Source: Patulibacter minatonensis DSM 18081 (GTDB lineage Bacteria; Actinomycetota; Thermoleophilia; Solirubrobacterales; Solirubrobacteraceae). From it: DNA of 64,000 bases. The notes beneath the pieces were generated by a model. That model searched no databases and was not told the DNA's origin. It saw only the letters and a list, made by a program, of their open reading frames with translations. Where the stretch lies: positions 3,446,854-3,510,853 of the forward strand of contig NZ_KI912613.1 in NCBI RefSeq assembly GCF_000519325.1, read 5' to 3'. A program made the position numbers and the translations under genes. Shown piece by piece: positions 37,101 through 45,063 of the stretch (position 1 is its first letter; each line of letters starts with the position of its first letter).

Positions 37101-37816
37101 CCGTCGGCGCGTGCGACGCCCGCGAGCTCTGGGACCGCATCGACGCGCTGCAGGGCATCGAGCCGCTGATCGGCTGGATGCTGCGCTCCGAGGTCGACGA
37201 GATGGTGCGCGTCACGAGCCGCTGGTTCCTGACGCACGCCGCCGACGCCCCGATCGGGCCGACCGCGGAGCTCCATCGCGCCGGGGTCCACGCCGTGCGG
37301 GAGCGGCTGGCGGCGCGGGAGCACGACGGCGACCGCATCCGGCGGGTCACCGAGTACGTGGAGGCCGGCGTGCCCCCGGACCTCGCGGAGCTCGTCGCCG
37401 GCGACGCGGCGATGGTGCTCGCCCCGCACGTCGTCGCGGCGGCCGAGCGCACCGGTCGGTCGGTCGTGGACGTCGGCGCGGCGACCCTCCACCTGGGCGA
37501 GCGGCTCTCGCTCGGGATGCTCCACCGCGCGATCCAGTCGCTCGCGATCCCCGACCGCATGACCCGCTGGTCCGTCCAGGCGCTCCGCGACGATCTGCTC
37601 GACGCCCGCGTCCGCGCGGTCGTCGGGGCGCTCGAGGCGTCCCCCGGCGAGCCGCCCGTGGCGAGCGTCGACGCCTACCTGGAGCGGCAGGAGGTCGAGG
37701 TCTTCCGGCTGCGGCGGTTCCTGCGCGAGCTCTCCACCGACGGTGAGGGCCGCTCGGCGTCGTCCGCCGCGTGCCTCCTGGCGGTGCGGCAGCTGCAGGA
37801 GATGGGCCGGGCGTAG
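34106..37816 (+). CDS. Large NAD-dependent glutamate dehydrogenase, N-terminally shortened
   Basis: 1236 aa, versus about 1600 for the 180-kDa (Bac_GDH) class; the N-terminal regulatory part is largely absent. Residues 1-245 match the middle accessory domains ([64 protein letters not shown]). Residues about 286-335 are a basic Lys/Ala-rich linker ([20 protein letters not shown]). The catalytic core follows: [45 protein letters not shown] with the active-site lysines, and [17 protein letters not shown] plus [19 protein letters not shown] for NAD binding. It catalyses glutamate to 2-oxoglutarate. Weak or no Shine-Dalgarno; TAGTGT lies ten bases before ATG. Confidence 0.92.
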   Translation: [1236 protein letters not shown]

Positions 37817-37826
37817 CGGGACGCCC

Positions 37827-38405
37827 TCAGTCCGCCGCGCGGAGCTCCTTGGCGAGCATCGCGACGACCTTCGCGTGCTCGTCGCCCGGCGGCCCGACGG
37901 GGACCCGGCCGACCGGGACGTAGTCGCGGGCGCCGTGGAACGCCAGCGACGTCGTGTTCTCGGGGACGACGTTGACCTCGCAGACCATCCGGCCCAGGGT
38001 GGCCGCGTGCGACTCGCACGCGACGTACAGCCGCGTGCCGACCCCGCGACGGCGGGCGCGGTCGGAGACGGCGATGCGGTCGAGGTAGAGGAACGCGTCG
38101 TACCGGGCGCCGAACCACGCGTAGTGGACGCCGTCGTAGTCGGTGCCGGACTCCAGCGCGAGGCAGAAGCCGAGGACGCCCTCGTCGTCCTCGACGACCA
38201 GCGGGACGGCGCAGCGGGCGACGATCCAGGACAGGCGCTCCTCGTCCATCGGGCTGAGGACGTCGACGTCGCGCCGGTTGAGCTCGAGGACCTCGGCGTG
38301 GTGGCGCGGCTCCATCCGGACGACGCGCGACCCGTCGGGACGCGGGGCGCCGGCGGCCGCATGGTCGGGGTCGCCGTGCGACCCGCTCGGCGGCAGGGCG
38401 CTCAC
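37827..38405 (-). CDS. GNAT-family acetyltransferase
   Basis: 192 aa. The GNAT core is visible: beta4 FLYLDRIAVSDRARRRGVGTRLYVACESHAA with the R-R-G-V-G acetyl-CoA loop, then MVCEVNVVPENTTSLAFHGARDYVPVGRV. The N-terminal 30 residues are disordered. GTG 38405 overlaps the stop of the upstream zinc-ribbon-like gene (GTGA), so they are co-translated. Substrate unknown. Confidence 0.82.
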   Translation of the reverse strand: MSALPPSGSHGDPDHAAAGAPRPDGSRVVRMEPRHHAEVLELNRRDVDVLSPMDEERLSWIVARCAVPLVVEDDEGVLGFCLALESGTDYDGVHYAWFGARYDAFLYLDRIAVSDRARRRGVGTRLYVACESHAATLGRMVCEVNVVPENTTSLAFHGARDYVPVGRVPVGPPGDEHAKVVAMLAKELRAAD

Positions 38406-38965
38406 CCGTGGCCGCCGCCCGAGGAGACCGCGGGCGGTCGCGACTCCTCGGCGAGCGACGTGATCACGAGCGGTCCGCGGGCGGCGTCGTCGAGGACCGC
38501 GCCGGCCTCCTCCTGCGATCGGGCGTAGAGCTCGACGAGGAGGTGGGCGACGATCTCGTCGCCCTGGTGGGTGTGGAACCGGACGTGGCTGAAGAACTCC
38601 TGGGTGCCGGCGTCGCCGAGCGCCGCGTAGCTCAGGGCCTCCCCGGCCTCGGGGCCGGAGCAGACCTCGACCTCGTCCGCCGCCACGGTGATCGTGCAGG
38701 AGGCGACCCACGGGGTCCCCATCACGAGGCGCTCCCAGCGGCTCTCGTCGGCGACGAGCCGGCCCTCGGTGAAGATCAGGTGCGGCTGGTCGTGCATGCA
38801 GTCCAGGCACTGCACGACGGCCTCCTGCTGCTCCTCGACCGCGTGCACGGGCGTGCCGGTGGTCGGGTCGACGCGATGGATCCCGTCGTAGTGGACGTGG
38901 AGCTCCAGGGACGTCGACCAGCAGCGATAGCACCGCATCCATGGCAGCGTGCCGGGCTCCGTCAT
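38402..38965 (-). CDS. Hypothetical protein with two CxxC pairs
   Basis: 187 aa. CYRCW near residue 12 and CLDCMHD near residue 53 could bind one zinc in a treble-clef or ribbon; the remainder is an alpha/beta domain with no recognised motif. TACGAT precedes the ATG by exactly six bases and there is no Shine-Dalgarno sequence. It is the first gene of a two-gene operon with the acetyltransferase and is divergent from the anchored gene at 39064. Confidence 0.68.
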   Translation of the reverse strand: MTEPGTLPWMRCYRCWSTSLELHVHYDGIHRVDPTTGTPVHAVEEQQEAVVQCLDCMHDQPHLIFTEGRLVADESRWERLVMGTPWVASCTITVAADEVEVCSGPEAGEALSYAALGDAGTQEFFSHVRFHTHQGDEIVAHLLVELYARSQEEAGAVLDDAARGPLVITSLAEESRPPAVSSGGGHG

Positions 38966-38971
38966 GGGGGG

Positions 38972-38977
38972 ATCGTA
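38972..38977 (-). promoter_or_regulatory. Putative -10 (TACGAT) of leaderless transcript
   Basis: TACGAT reads on the minus strand with six bases (all C) to ATG 38965. Confidence 0.5.
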
Positions 38978-39051
38978 CGCCGCGCGCCGCGCGACGTCGG
39001 TGCGGCTCGACGAAGACCCGGGGAAGCGGCCCCCGGACGTCGTGTTCCGGA

Positions 39052-39057
39052 TAGCCT
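39052..39057 (+). promoter_or_regulatory. Putative -10 (TAGCCT) of leaderless transcript
   Basis: TAGCCT with exactly six bases to GTG 39064; divergent from the promoter at 38972. Confidence 0.5.
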
Positions 39058-39063
39058 GCGCGC

Positions 39064-39714
39064 GTGCGCCGCAAGCTCGTGACCGGCGGCCTCGCGCTCT
39101 TCGCGATCGCGATGGTCGTCCTCGCCATCGTCTCCTGGTCGACCAACGACGAGGACCGCGTCCGCGGCAGCGTCGAGAAGTTCGCCGCCGCGATCGAGGG
39201 CCGGGACTACAAGACGGTCTGCCAGGACCTCCTCGCCGACGACCTGCTCGACAAGCTCGAGCGCGGGCAGATCCCGTGCGAGCGGTTCCTCCAGGGGACG
39301 GCGGGCCGCGTGCAGGACCCGCGGCTGAAGATCCAGAACGTCGTGGTCGTCGACGACCGCGCCCGCGCGGCGATCGTCACCGAGGCGAAGGGCGAGGCCC
39401 CGTCCTCCGACGTGCTGTCGCTGCAGAAGCAGGACGGCTCGTGGCGGATCTCGGAGCTCAACCAGACCGCGACGACGGAGACGACCGGCACGTCCGCGAA
39501 CGCGCCGACACCCGAGTCCTCCGGCGTCGTCACCACGCCCGCGCCGACCAAGGGCGACCTGACGCCCGACCCGTCCGCGCTCCCCGACGACGCACGCATC
39601 CAGGACCGCACCGGCAAGGGCAAGACCGAGGCGGAGAAGAAGCGCGACGCCCGCACCCGCGCGCTGCAGCGCCGTGCCCTGCGGGTGCAGGGTGCGCGCG
39701 ACGAGCAGCCGTAA
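39064..39714 (+). CDS. Membrane-anchored NTF2-like extracytoplasmic protein
   Basis: 216 aa. RRKLVTGGLALFAIAMVVLAIVSW is a single N-terminal anchor. Residues about 30-140 (VRGSVEKFAAAIEGRDYKTVCQDLLADDLLDKL...VVVDDRARAAIV...WRISELN) fit the SnoaL/DUF4878-like alpha+beta fold found in cell-envelope proteins, with two Cys (VCQDLL, IPCERF) likely to pair. The C-terminal 70 residues are Thr/Pro-rich then strongly basic. A leaderless GTG start is supported by TAGCCT six bases upstream. Function unknown. Confidence 0.72.
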   Translation: MRRKLVTGGLALFAIAMVVLAIVSWSTNDEDRVRGSVEKFAAAIEGRDYKTVCQDLLADDLLDKLERGQIPCERFLQGTAGRVQDPRLKIQNVVVVDDRARAAIVTEAKGEAPSSDVLSLQKQDGSWRISELNQTATTETTGTSANAPTPESSGVVTTPAPTKGDLTPDPSALPDDARIQDRTGKGKTEAEKKRDARTRALQRRALRVQGARDEQP

Positions 39715-39751
39715 GTGGCGCGCAAGCGCTGGTATGTGGCGCCTAAACGCT
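39714..39751. repeat. 21-bp-period direct repeat upstream of DedA gene
   Basis: AGTGGCGCGCAAGCGCT (39714-39730) and TGTGGCGCCTAAACGCT (39735-39751) share 13 of 17 bases, two helical turns apart, just upstream of the TAGGGT hexamer at 39763. Confidence 0.45.
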
Positions 39752-39762
39752 CGATTCTGAGC

Positions 39763-39768
39763 TAGGGT
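39763..39768 (+). promoter_or_regulatory. Putative -10 (TAGGGT) of near-leaderless DedA transcript
   Basis: TAGGGT followed by seven bases and GTG 39776. Confidence 0.45.
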
Positions 39769-39775
39769 CCCCGCG

Positions 39776-40462
39776 GTGATCGCGACCCTGTCGGCCGCCC
39801 TCCCGCCCCTCGCGCTGATGCCGCAGTGGCTCGATCCCGAGCACATCGTGCGGGAGTTCGGCTTCCTCGCCGTCCTCGTCGTCGTGTTCGCCGAGTGCGG
39901 CCTCCTCGCGTTCTTCCTCCCGGGGGACTCGCTGCTCTTCACGACCGGGGTGATGGCCAACAGCGGCAGTCCGATCTTCCTCATCGACCAGCCGATCTGG
40001 CTGCTCTGCGTGACGATCTCGCTCGCGGCGATCGCGGGCGACCAGGTCGGATTCCTGATCGGCCGGAAGGCGGGGCCGGCGCTGTTCAACCGCCCCGACT
40101 CGCGGTTCTTCAAGCAGGAGTACCTGTCGCGGGCCCAGGAGTTCTTCACGAGGTACGGCGGCCGGACCATCTTCCTCGCGCGGTTCGTGCCGATCGTCCG
40201 CACCGCCGCCCCGCTGGTCGCCGGCGCGTCGGGCTGGAACTACGCGGACTTCGTGCGCTGGAACGTCCTGGGCGGCATCGTCTGGGGCGCCGGCGTGACC
40301 GCCCTGGGCTACGCGCTCGGGGGCGTCGACTTCATCAACGACAACATCGAGGGCATCCTGATCCTCATCGTCGCCGTCTCGGTGCTGCCGATCGCCGTCG
40401 AGATGTGGGTGGCCCGTCGGCGCGGGCGGGCCGCGGCGGCGGGGGCCGACGACGGCTCCTGA
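39776..40462 (+). CDS. DedA-family membrane protein, copy 1
   Basis: 228 aa with about five hydrophobic segments. The DedA signatures are present: VFAECGLLAFFLPGDSLLFTTGV (E-x-x-x-P-G-D core) and IFLARFVPIVRTAAPLVAGASGW (R-F-x-P-x-x-R). DedA proteins are proton-coupled envelope proteins, several shown to flip lipid carriers. It ends with a basic tail. A second copy lies at 42020-42745 on the other strand. A 21-bp-period direct repeat and TAGGGT lie before the start GTG. Confidence 0.87.
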   Translation: MIATLSAALPPLALMPQWLDPEHIVREFGFLAVLVVVFAECGLLAFFLPGDSLLFTTGVMANSGSPIFLIDQPIWLLCVTISLAAIAGDQVGFLIGRKAGPALFNRPDSRFFKQEYLSRAQEFFTRYGGRTIFLARFVPIVRTAAPLVAGASGWNYADFVRWNVLGGIVWGAGVTALGYALGGVDFINDNIEGILILIVAVSVLPIAVEMWVARRRGRAAAAGADDGS

Positions 40463-40475
40463 CCGGCGGGGCGGG

Positions 40476-41186
40476 TCAGGAGCTCCAGCTCCACGAGTCG
40501 ACGACGTCCTGCATCAGGCGGTCGCCGTCGTCGGCGCCGCCCGCGCCCGTCGTCAGGGTCACCTGCACGTAGCGCCCGGCGTGGATCACGACGAGCTGGC
40601 GGATCGTCGCGCGCAGGGTGCCGCCGCCGGCCTTCGGCGTGTCGGCGCTGGCCTGGAAGATCCAGCCGTCCTCGCCGTCGACGGTCGCCTTCGTGAGGCC
40701 CGGCCGGACGTCGTAGGAGGGCTGGGTCTCGAACTGCTTCCGCGTGGCCTCGGCGACGTCGCGGGCGTCGAGGCCCCGCTCGTTGCTCCCGACCTCGCCG
40801 TCGCGGAACGACACGTTCGCGCGCGGGGGCGAGGTGTCCTTCTCGGCGTAGGCCGAGAACGTGACGTTCGCGAGCGTCGCGGCGTCGATCCGCTTGCGGG
40901 CCTCCGCGGTGCTGTCGACCCACTCCGCCGGGACGGACGCCTGGAACGCGTCGCTGGTGACCCGCCGGCCGTCCCCGGCGTCGGTGCCGGCCGCCGTCGT
41001 GGTCGCCGGGACCGCGGCGGTGGACGCGGTGGTCGCCGTCGGTGCGCCGGTCGAGGTGACCGCGGCGGTGGAGGTGCCCGCACCGGTCGTGGTGGCAGGG
41101 TCGTCGTCGGAGGACCCGCATCCCGCGAACGCGAGCGCCGAGACCCCCAGCACGATGGTGGCGGCCCGTCCGGCGCGTCGTCGCAT
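40476..41186 (-). CDS. Putative lipoprotein with Thr/Ala-rich linker
   Basis: 236 aa. RRRAGRAATIVLGVSALAFAGC is a lipobox signal (FAGC), then a 45-residue Thr/Ala linker, then a globular domain (VTSDAFQASVPAEWVDSTAEARKRI...YVQVTLTTGAGG) of the kind seen in LpqN/LpqT-like or PsbP-like actinobacterial lipoproteins; assignment is tentative. CATACT lies seven bases before ATG. Between two DedA genes. Confidence 0.75.
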   Translation of the reverse strand: MRRRAGRAATIVLGVSALAFAGCGSSDDDPATTTGAGTSTAAVTSTGAPTATTASTAAVPATTTAAGTDAGDGRRVTSDAFQASVPAEWVDSTAEARKRIDAATLANVTFSAYAEKDTSPPRANVSFRDGEVGSNERGLDARDVAEATRKQFETQPSYDVRPGLTKATVDGEDGWIFQASADTPKAGGGTLRATIRQLVVIHAGRYVQVTLTTGAGGADDGDRLMQDVVDSWSWSS

Positions 41187-41250
41187 GCGCCGCAGTATGG
41201 GCCGCGGCGCCGCCGCCGTCCACCGCCGGACGGCGGACCGGGGGCAGCCC

Positions 41251-41964
41251 TCAGCGCGCCCAGGTCTCGCGGGCCCAGCGGGTCCAGCGCTGGAACCACT
41301 CCGCGAAGTCGAGCTCGTCGAGCCCGTAGGACGTCAGCACGAGCTGACCGGCGCCGAACGGCCGGTCGTCGTCCGCGGGGCGCTGCACGGCCACGAGCAG
41401 GCCATCGCCCCAGGCGTCGACCGTCAGGCCGAGCTGGTGCGGGGAGCGGAACCAGACCTCGCCGGCGAGCTCCTCGCCGAACGGCGTGGTGGCCGCGTAC
41501 CGGGCGCCGACCTGAAGCCCGGCGGCGGCGGTCAGCCCGAGGGCGTCCCAGGTCGCGGGCGCGCCGGCGTCCGGCAGCCGCCCCTGGAGCTCGATCGCGC
41601 GCCGTGACGCGTCGGGGTGGCGCTCGGCCCCGAGGCGGAGCTGCTGCACGAACGTCGTCCAGCCCTCGTCGATGTCGTCGAAGGACGCGTCCGTGTCGGC
41701 GGCGGGACGGCGCAGCTCGACGACGGTCCCGACGGGCTCCTCGCGGACGTGGAACAGGCCGCCGCCGTTGGTCTCGAACCGCAGCTTCTCCCGCGACCGG
41801 GCGACGCCGTCGACGAAGATCATGTCGATCTCGCCGTCGAGGCTGTCGTGTTCCCAGCCGAACCAGCGGTCGATCAGCGCACGCTCGGTGAGGAACGCCC
41901 AGACGCGGTCGACCGGTGCGTCGACCACGACGCGCAGGCGGAGCGGGTCGTCGTCGGCCGTCAT
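41251..41964 (-). CDS. SRPBCC-domain (AHSA1-like) protein
   Basis: 237 aa. LRLRVVVDAPVDRVWAFLTERALIDRWFGWEHDSLDGEIDMIF is the opening of an AHSA1/SRPBCC ligand-binding fold; SYGLDELDFAEWFQRWTRWARETWAR is the C-terminal helix. The central region is longer than usual, suggesting a duplicated half. Ligand unknown. Lies upstream of the DedA copy 2 stop and may be in the same transcript. Confidence 0.78.
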   Translation of the reverse strand: MTADDDPLRLRVVVDAPVDRVWAFLTERALIDRWFGWEHDSLDGEIDMIFVDGVARSREKLRFETNGGGLFHVREEPVGTVVELRRPAADTDASFDDIDEGWTTFVQQLRLGAERHPDASRRAIELQGRLPDAGAPATWDALGLTAAAGLQVGARYAATTPFGEELAGEVWFRSPHQLGLTVDAWGDGLLVAVQRPADDDRPFGAGQLVLTSYGLDELDFAEWFQRWTRWARETWAR

Positions 41965-42019
41965 CGGGCACCCGCCGGGGCGGGTCCCGCGTCGGGCGTG
42001 CGGGTCGGCCGTAGGGGCG

Positions 42020-42745
42020 TCACTCGACGTCGGCGGGGGGCTGCGCGCCCGGGGCGTCGGGACCGTCCGTGGCCTTCGCGGCCTTCGGGCGGCTGTGCCG
42101 GCGCTGCTCGAAGACGATGCCGACGATCGTCAGCACCACGACGCCGATGATCAGCAGGTCGATGTGGCCCTGGATGAAGTCGACGGTGCTCTTCGGCAGC
42201 GCGTAGGCGGCCAGGTGACCGATGAGGATCAGGCCCGTGCACCAGGCGATGGCACCGAGGACCGACCAGATGAAGAAGACGCGACGGTCCATGCCGACCG
42301 CACCGGCGACGACGGCCGTGAACGTGCGGACGACCGGGACGAAGCGGGCCAGGAACACCGTGATCGTGCCGTACTTCTCGAAGAAGACGCGGGAGCGGTC
42401 GATGTGGTCCTTGCGGAAGAACTTCGAGTCCTCCTTCGTGAACAGCGCGGGCCCCGCTTTGTGCCCGATCTCGTACCCGACGAGGTTGCCGACCACGGCC
42501 GCTATCGGCACGAACACGAGGAACATCCAGAGCGGATCGGAGTCCGGCTGCGTGTACGAGAGGATGCCGGCGCTCAGGAGCAGCGTGTCACCGGGGAGGA
42601 AGAAGCCGATCAGGAGGCCCGTCTCCGCGAAGATGATGATCAGGATCGCGATCAGGCCGTACTCGATGAAGATGTGCTCCGGGCTCAGCCATTCCGGCAG
42701 GAGGGCGAGCGGAGCCGAGATCTCGGCCAAAGACGGGGTCAGCAC
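42020..42745 (-). CDS. DedA-family membrane protein, copy 2
   Basis: 241 aa. IFAETGLLIGFFLPGDTLLLSAGIL and VFLARFVPVVRTFTAVVAGAVGMDRRVF carry the DedA motifs; five hydrophobic segments and a Lys/Arg-rich tail. GTG 42745 is preceded by TACGCT with seven bases spacing and no Shine-Dalgarno. It resembles copy 1 through most of its length but differs at both ends. Role in envelope lipid handling inferred from family. Confidence 0.88.
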   Translation of the reverse strand: MLTPSLAEISAPLALLPEWLSPEHIFIEYGLIAILIIIFAETGLLIGFFLPGDTLLLSAGILSYTQPDSDPLWMFLVFVPIAAVVGNLVGYEIGHKAGPALFTKEDSKFFRKDHIDRSRVFFEKYGTITVFLARFVPVVRTFTAVVAGAVGMDRRVFFIWSVLGAIAWCTGLILIGHLAAYALPKSTVDFIQGHIDLLIIGVVVLTIVGIVFEQRRHSRPKAAKATDGPDAPGAQPPADVE

Positions 42746-42752
42746 GGCTGGG

Positions 42753-42758
42753 AGCGTA
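42753..42758 (-). promoter_or_regulatory. Putative -10 (TACGCT) of near-leaderless DedA transcript
   Basis: TACGCT on the minus strand, seven bases before GTG 42745. Confidence 0.45.
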
Positions 42759-42839
42759 CCGGTGCCCGATGAGGGAACCCTGAGCGGCCCGGCGCCACGC
42801 GCCGGCGGGCCGCTCCTCCGCGGACGCCGCACGCCGCCG

Positions 42840-42845
42840 TAGGCT
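42840..42845 (+). promoter_or_regulatory. Putative -10 (TAGGCT) of leaderless transcript
   Basis: TAGGCT, six bases, ATG 42852. The same layout with TACGCT precedes the paralog at 45076. Confidence 0.55.
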
Positions 42846-42851
42846 CCGCGC

Positions 42852-44930
42852 ATGTCCCGCGTGTGGCCAGGGCCGGACGGCGACGTCCGGAGCGACGACG
42901 ACGCCCGGGCGGACCTGGCGCTCGCCGTGGCGCTCGTCCCGCTCGTGGCCGGTGTGGCGGTGGCCGCCGGGCTCCTGCCGTGGGGCGCGCGGGTTCCGCT
43001 CGGACTGGCGCTCGTCGTGCTCGGCCTGGACGCCCGGCGGCTCGCCGGTGCGGCGTTCGCGGGTGGTCCCGGGCGCGCTGCGCGCCTGCAGGCCCTCGGG
43101 TCCGGGACCGTGGTGGGCGGGCTCGCCGTCGTCGCGGCGGCCGTGGCGCTCGGGGTCGACGGCGGGAGCCTGAAGCCGGTGGCGGGGGCCGACCTGTCGA
43201 GCTACGCCGGCGTCTTCGGCGGACCGTACGGGGGGCTGCTGCGACCGGTGCTGGGGCTGACGCTGCTCGTCGGCGGGGCGTGGGCGCTGCGCGCCGACGC
43301 CCGCGCGCCGGGCGGGCGATCCGCCGGACCGCCGGGAGCGATCACGTCCGCCACCGCCGGCGCCGGAGGAGCACTCCTGCTGTTCGCGGGAACCGGTCCC
43401 GGGGCACTGGGGATCGGCACGGACGTCCGCGTGCTGCTGCTGCTCGCGGTCGCCGCGGCGACGACGGCCGTCGTCGTCAGGGGCCGAGGCCAGAGCACCT
43501 GGACACGAGCGGCCGGGTTCGGAGCGGGCCTCCTCGCCGTGCTCGTCGTGGGGGACGGCACGTCGCTCGTCGGCACGGTCGCCGGAGCGCTGACGAACGA
43601 CGCGCGCTCGTCTGACCCTTCGGGCGTGGTCCGCGGCCTGACGGTGCTGGTCGTCTCCGCGACGGCCGCCACGCTGTCGGCACTCGCCGTCCACCGCCGG
43701 GACGCGCTCCTCGGGGTGCTCCCGGTCGGCCTGCTGCTCGACTCGCCGCCCATCCGCGGCGTGCCGGCAGGTGCCGGGGCCCTGCTCGTGCCGGTGCTCG
43801 TCGCCGCCGCGATGGTCGTCACGTCCCGGGGGCGCGGACCCCTGGTCGGGCGCCTCACGCCGTCGACCGCCCTCGTCGTGCTCGCGGCGACCCTCCTGAT
43901 CGGCGTCGCCGCGGCGCGGGGACTCGTGACCGAGGGAGCCGCCCTCGTGGCGTTCGGCGACCTGGACGAGGTGGACGTCCCGCGGCTCGTGTCGGCGTCG
44001 TCCGTGGCCGTGGCGGTGCTCGGGCTGCTGGCGCTCACCGCCACCTCGGTGATCCGGAGGTGGCCCGCGAGCCACACCGCGGCGCTCGCGCTGATGACGA
44101 TCCTGGGGCTCTACTTCCTCCATCCCGCATGGACGCTCGAGCAGGAGATCCGCGACCCGTTCTCCGGCGGACGCGGGTACCAGGCGGGCGCGCTGCTGCT
44201 CGAGCTCGCGAGCGCAGCGATGCTCGTCGCGCTCCGCCGGACACCGCTGGTGCTGGCGGGTGGGGCGCTGGTCCTCGCCGACGTGCTGGGGCATCTGGGG
44301 GACCTCGTGCTCCACGGCGACGGGACGGGTCCGCCGGGGGCGCTCACGTCCGTCCTCGTGGTGCTCGGACCGGCCGCCGTCCTGTTGCTCGTCACCGCCG
44401 GGGTCGCGCTCTTCGGGTCGACGAGCGTCACGCGTGCCGCGCAGGCGGCGGCGACCGCGTTCGGCGTCGCGCTCGCGCTCTCCGTCTCGAGCGGGGCGGG
44501 GATCCTGGCCGACGGCATCACGAACGACGAGGGCGTCCGGGTCGGCGCGGCCCTCACCGGCGCCCAGCCGGCGATCGCGGCGGTGCTCGTGTGCGTCGTC
44601 CTCACCGGGACGGGCCTGCTCGCGGCGTCGACCGTCCGGCGGGCGTCCGGGCCCGCCGCGGGTGTCGCGGTCCTGCTGGCCGTGCTGGCGGGGATGCTCG
44701 CCGCGGGGGTCGACGTCGGAGCGCGCCGGTCCGCGGAGGACGGCGGTTCCCCGTCGCCCGAGGACGTGCTCCTCGGGTTCCGCACGGCCGGGTCGTCCGT
44801 GCAGGACGCCGGCGGGCTGCTGCCGGCCGGGCTCGCCGTGATCGCGGTGCTGGTCCTCGTGGCGGCGCGGTGGCACGGGTCGCGGGGGCCGGGACCGGCG
44901 GAGCACCGGGACGCCGGCGCATCGGCGTGA
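42852..44930 (+). CDS. Polytopic membrane protein, paralog 1
   Basis: 692 aa with many hydrophobic segments (roughly 16-18). The N-terminus MSRVWPGPDGDV and the following LALAVALVPLVAGVAVAAGLLPWGARVPLGLALVVLGL align with the neighbour at 45076 (AVPLAAAVLIAVGLLPWGARLAVGAALVVLGL), showing a tandem duplication. The C-terminal soluble loop (SAEDGGSPSPEDVLLGFRTAGSS) is followed by a last membrane helix. No transporter or enzyme motif recognised. Leaderless TAGGCT-N6-ATG start. Confidence 0.75.
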   Translation: MSRVWPGPDGDVRSDDDARADLALAVALVPLVAGVAVAAGLLPWGARVPLGLALVVLGLDARRLAGAAFAGGPGRAARLQALGSGTVVGGLAVVAAAVALGVDGGSLKPVAGADLSSYAGVFGGPYGGLLRPVLGLTLLVGGAWALRADARAPGGRSAGPPGAITSATAGAGGALLLFAGTGPGALGIGTDVRVLLLLAVAAATTAVVVRGRGQSTWTRAAGFGAGLLAVLVVGDGTSLVGTVAGALTNDARSSDPSGVVRGLTVLVVSATAATLSALAVHRRDALLGVLPVGLLLDSPPIRGVPAGAGALLVPVLVAAAMVVTSRGRGPLVGRLTPSTALVVLAATLLIGVAAARGLVTEGAALVAFGDLDEVDVPRLVSASSVAVAVLGLLALTATSVIRRWPASHTAALALMTILGLYFLHPAWTLEQEIRDPFSGGRGYQAGALLLELASAAMLVALRRTPLVLAGGALVLADVLGHLGDLVLHGDGTGPPGALTSVLVVLGPAAVLLLVTAGVALFGSTSVTRAAQAAATAFGVALALSVSSGAGILADGITNDEGVRVGAALTGAQPAIAAVLVCVVLTGTGLLAASTVRRASGPAAGVAVLLAVLAGMLAAGVDVGARRSAEDGGSPSPEDVLLGFRTAGSSVQDAGGLLPAGLAVIAVLVLVAARWHGSRGPGPAEHRDAGASA

Positions 44931-45063
44931 CGGGCGCGCCCGGGATCCCGAACCGTCGGTCTGACGGATGGCCGCGGTCGCGTCGGACCGTGAGCGTGGC
45001 GGGGCGCCGCCGAGGAACCGTACGGGCCCGCCGGATCGTCACCACCTCCGCCGCGAGCCGCCG

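Noticed and set aside
34055-38362. Very long open frame on the minus strand opposite the glutamate dehydrogenase gene
   Set aside because: Stop codons are rare in all frames of this GC-rich DNA. The frame is Arg/Asp/Gly/Val-rich without motifs, while the plus strand encodes a clearly recognisable enzyme.
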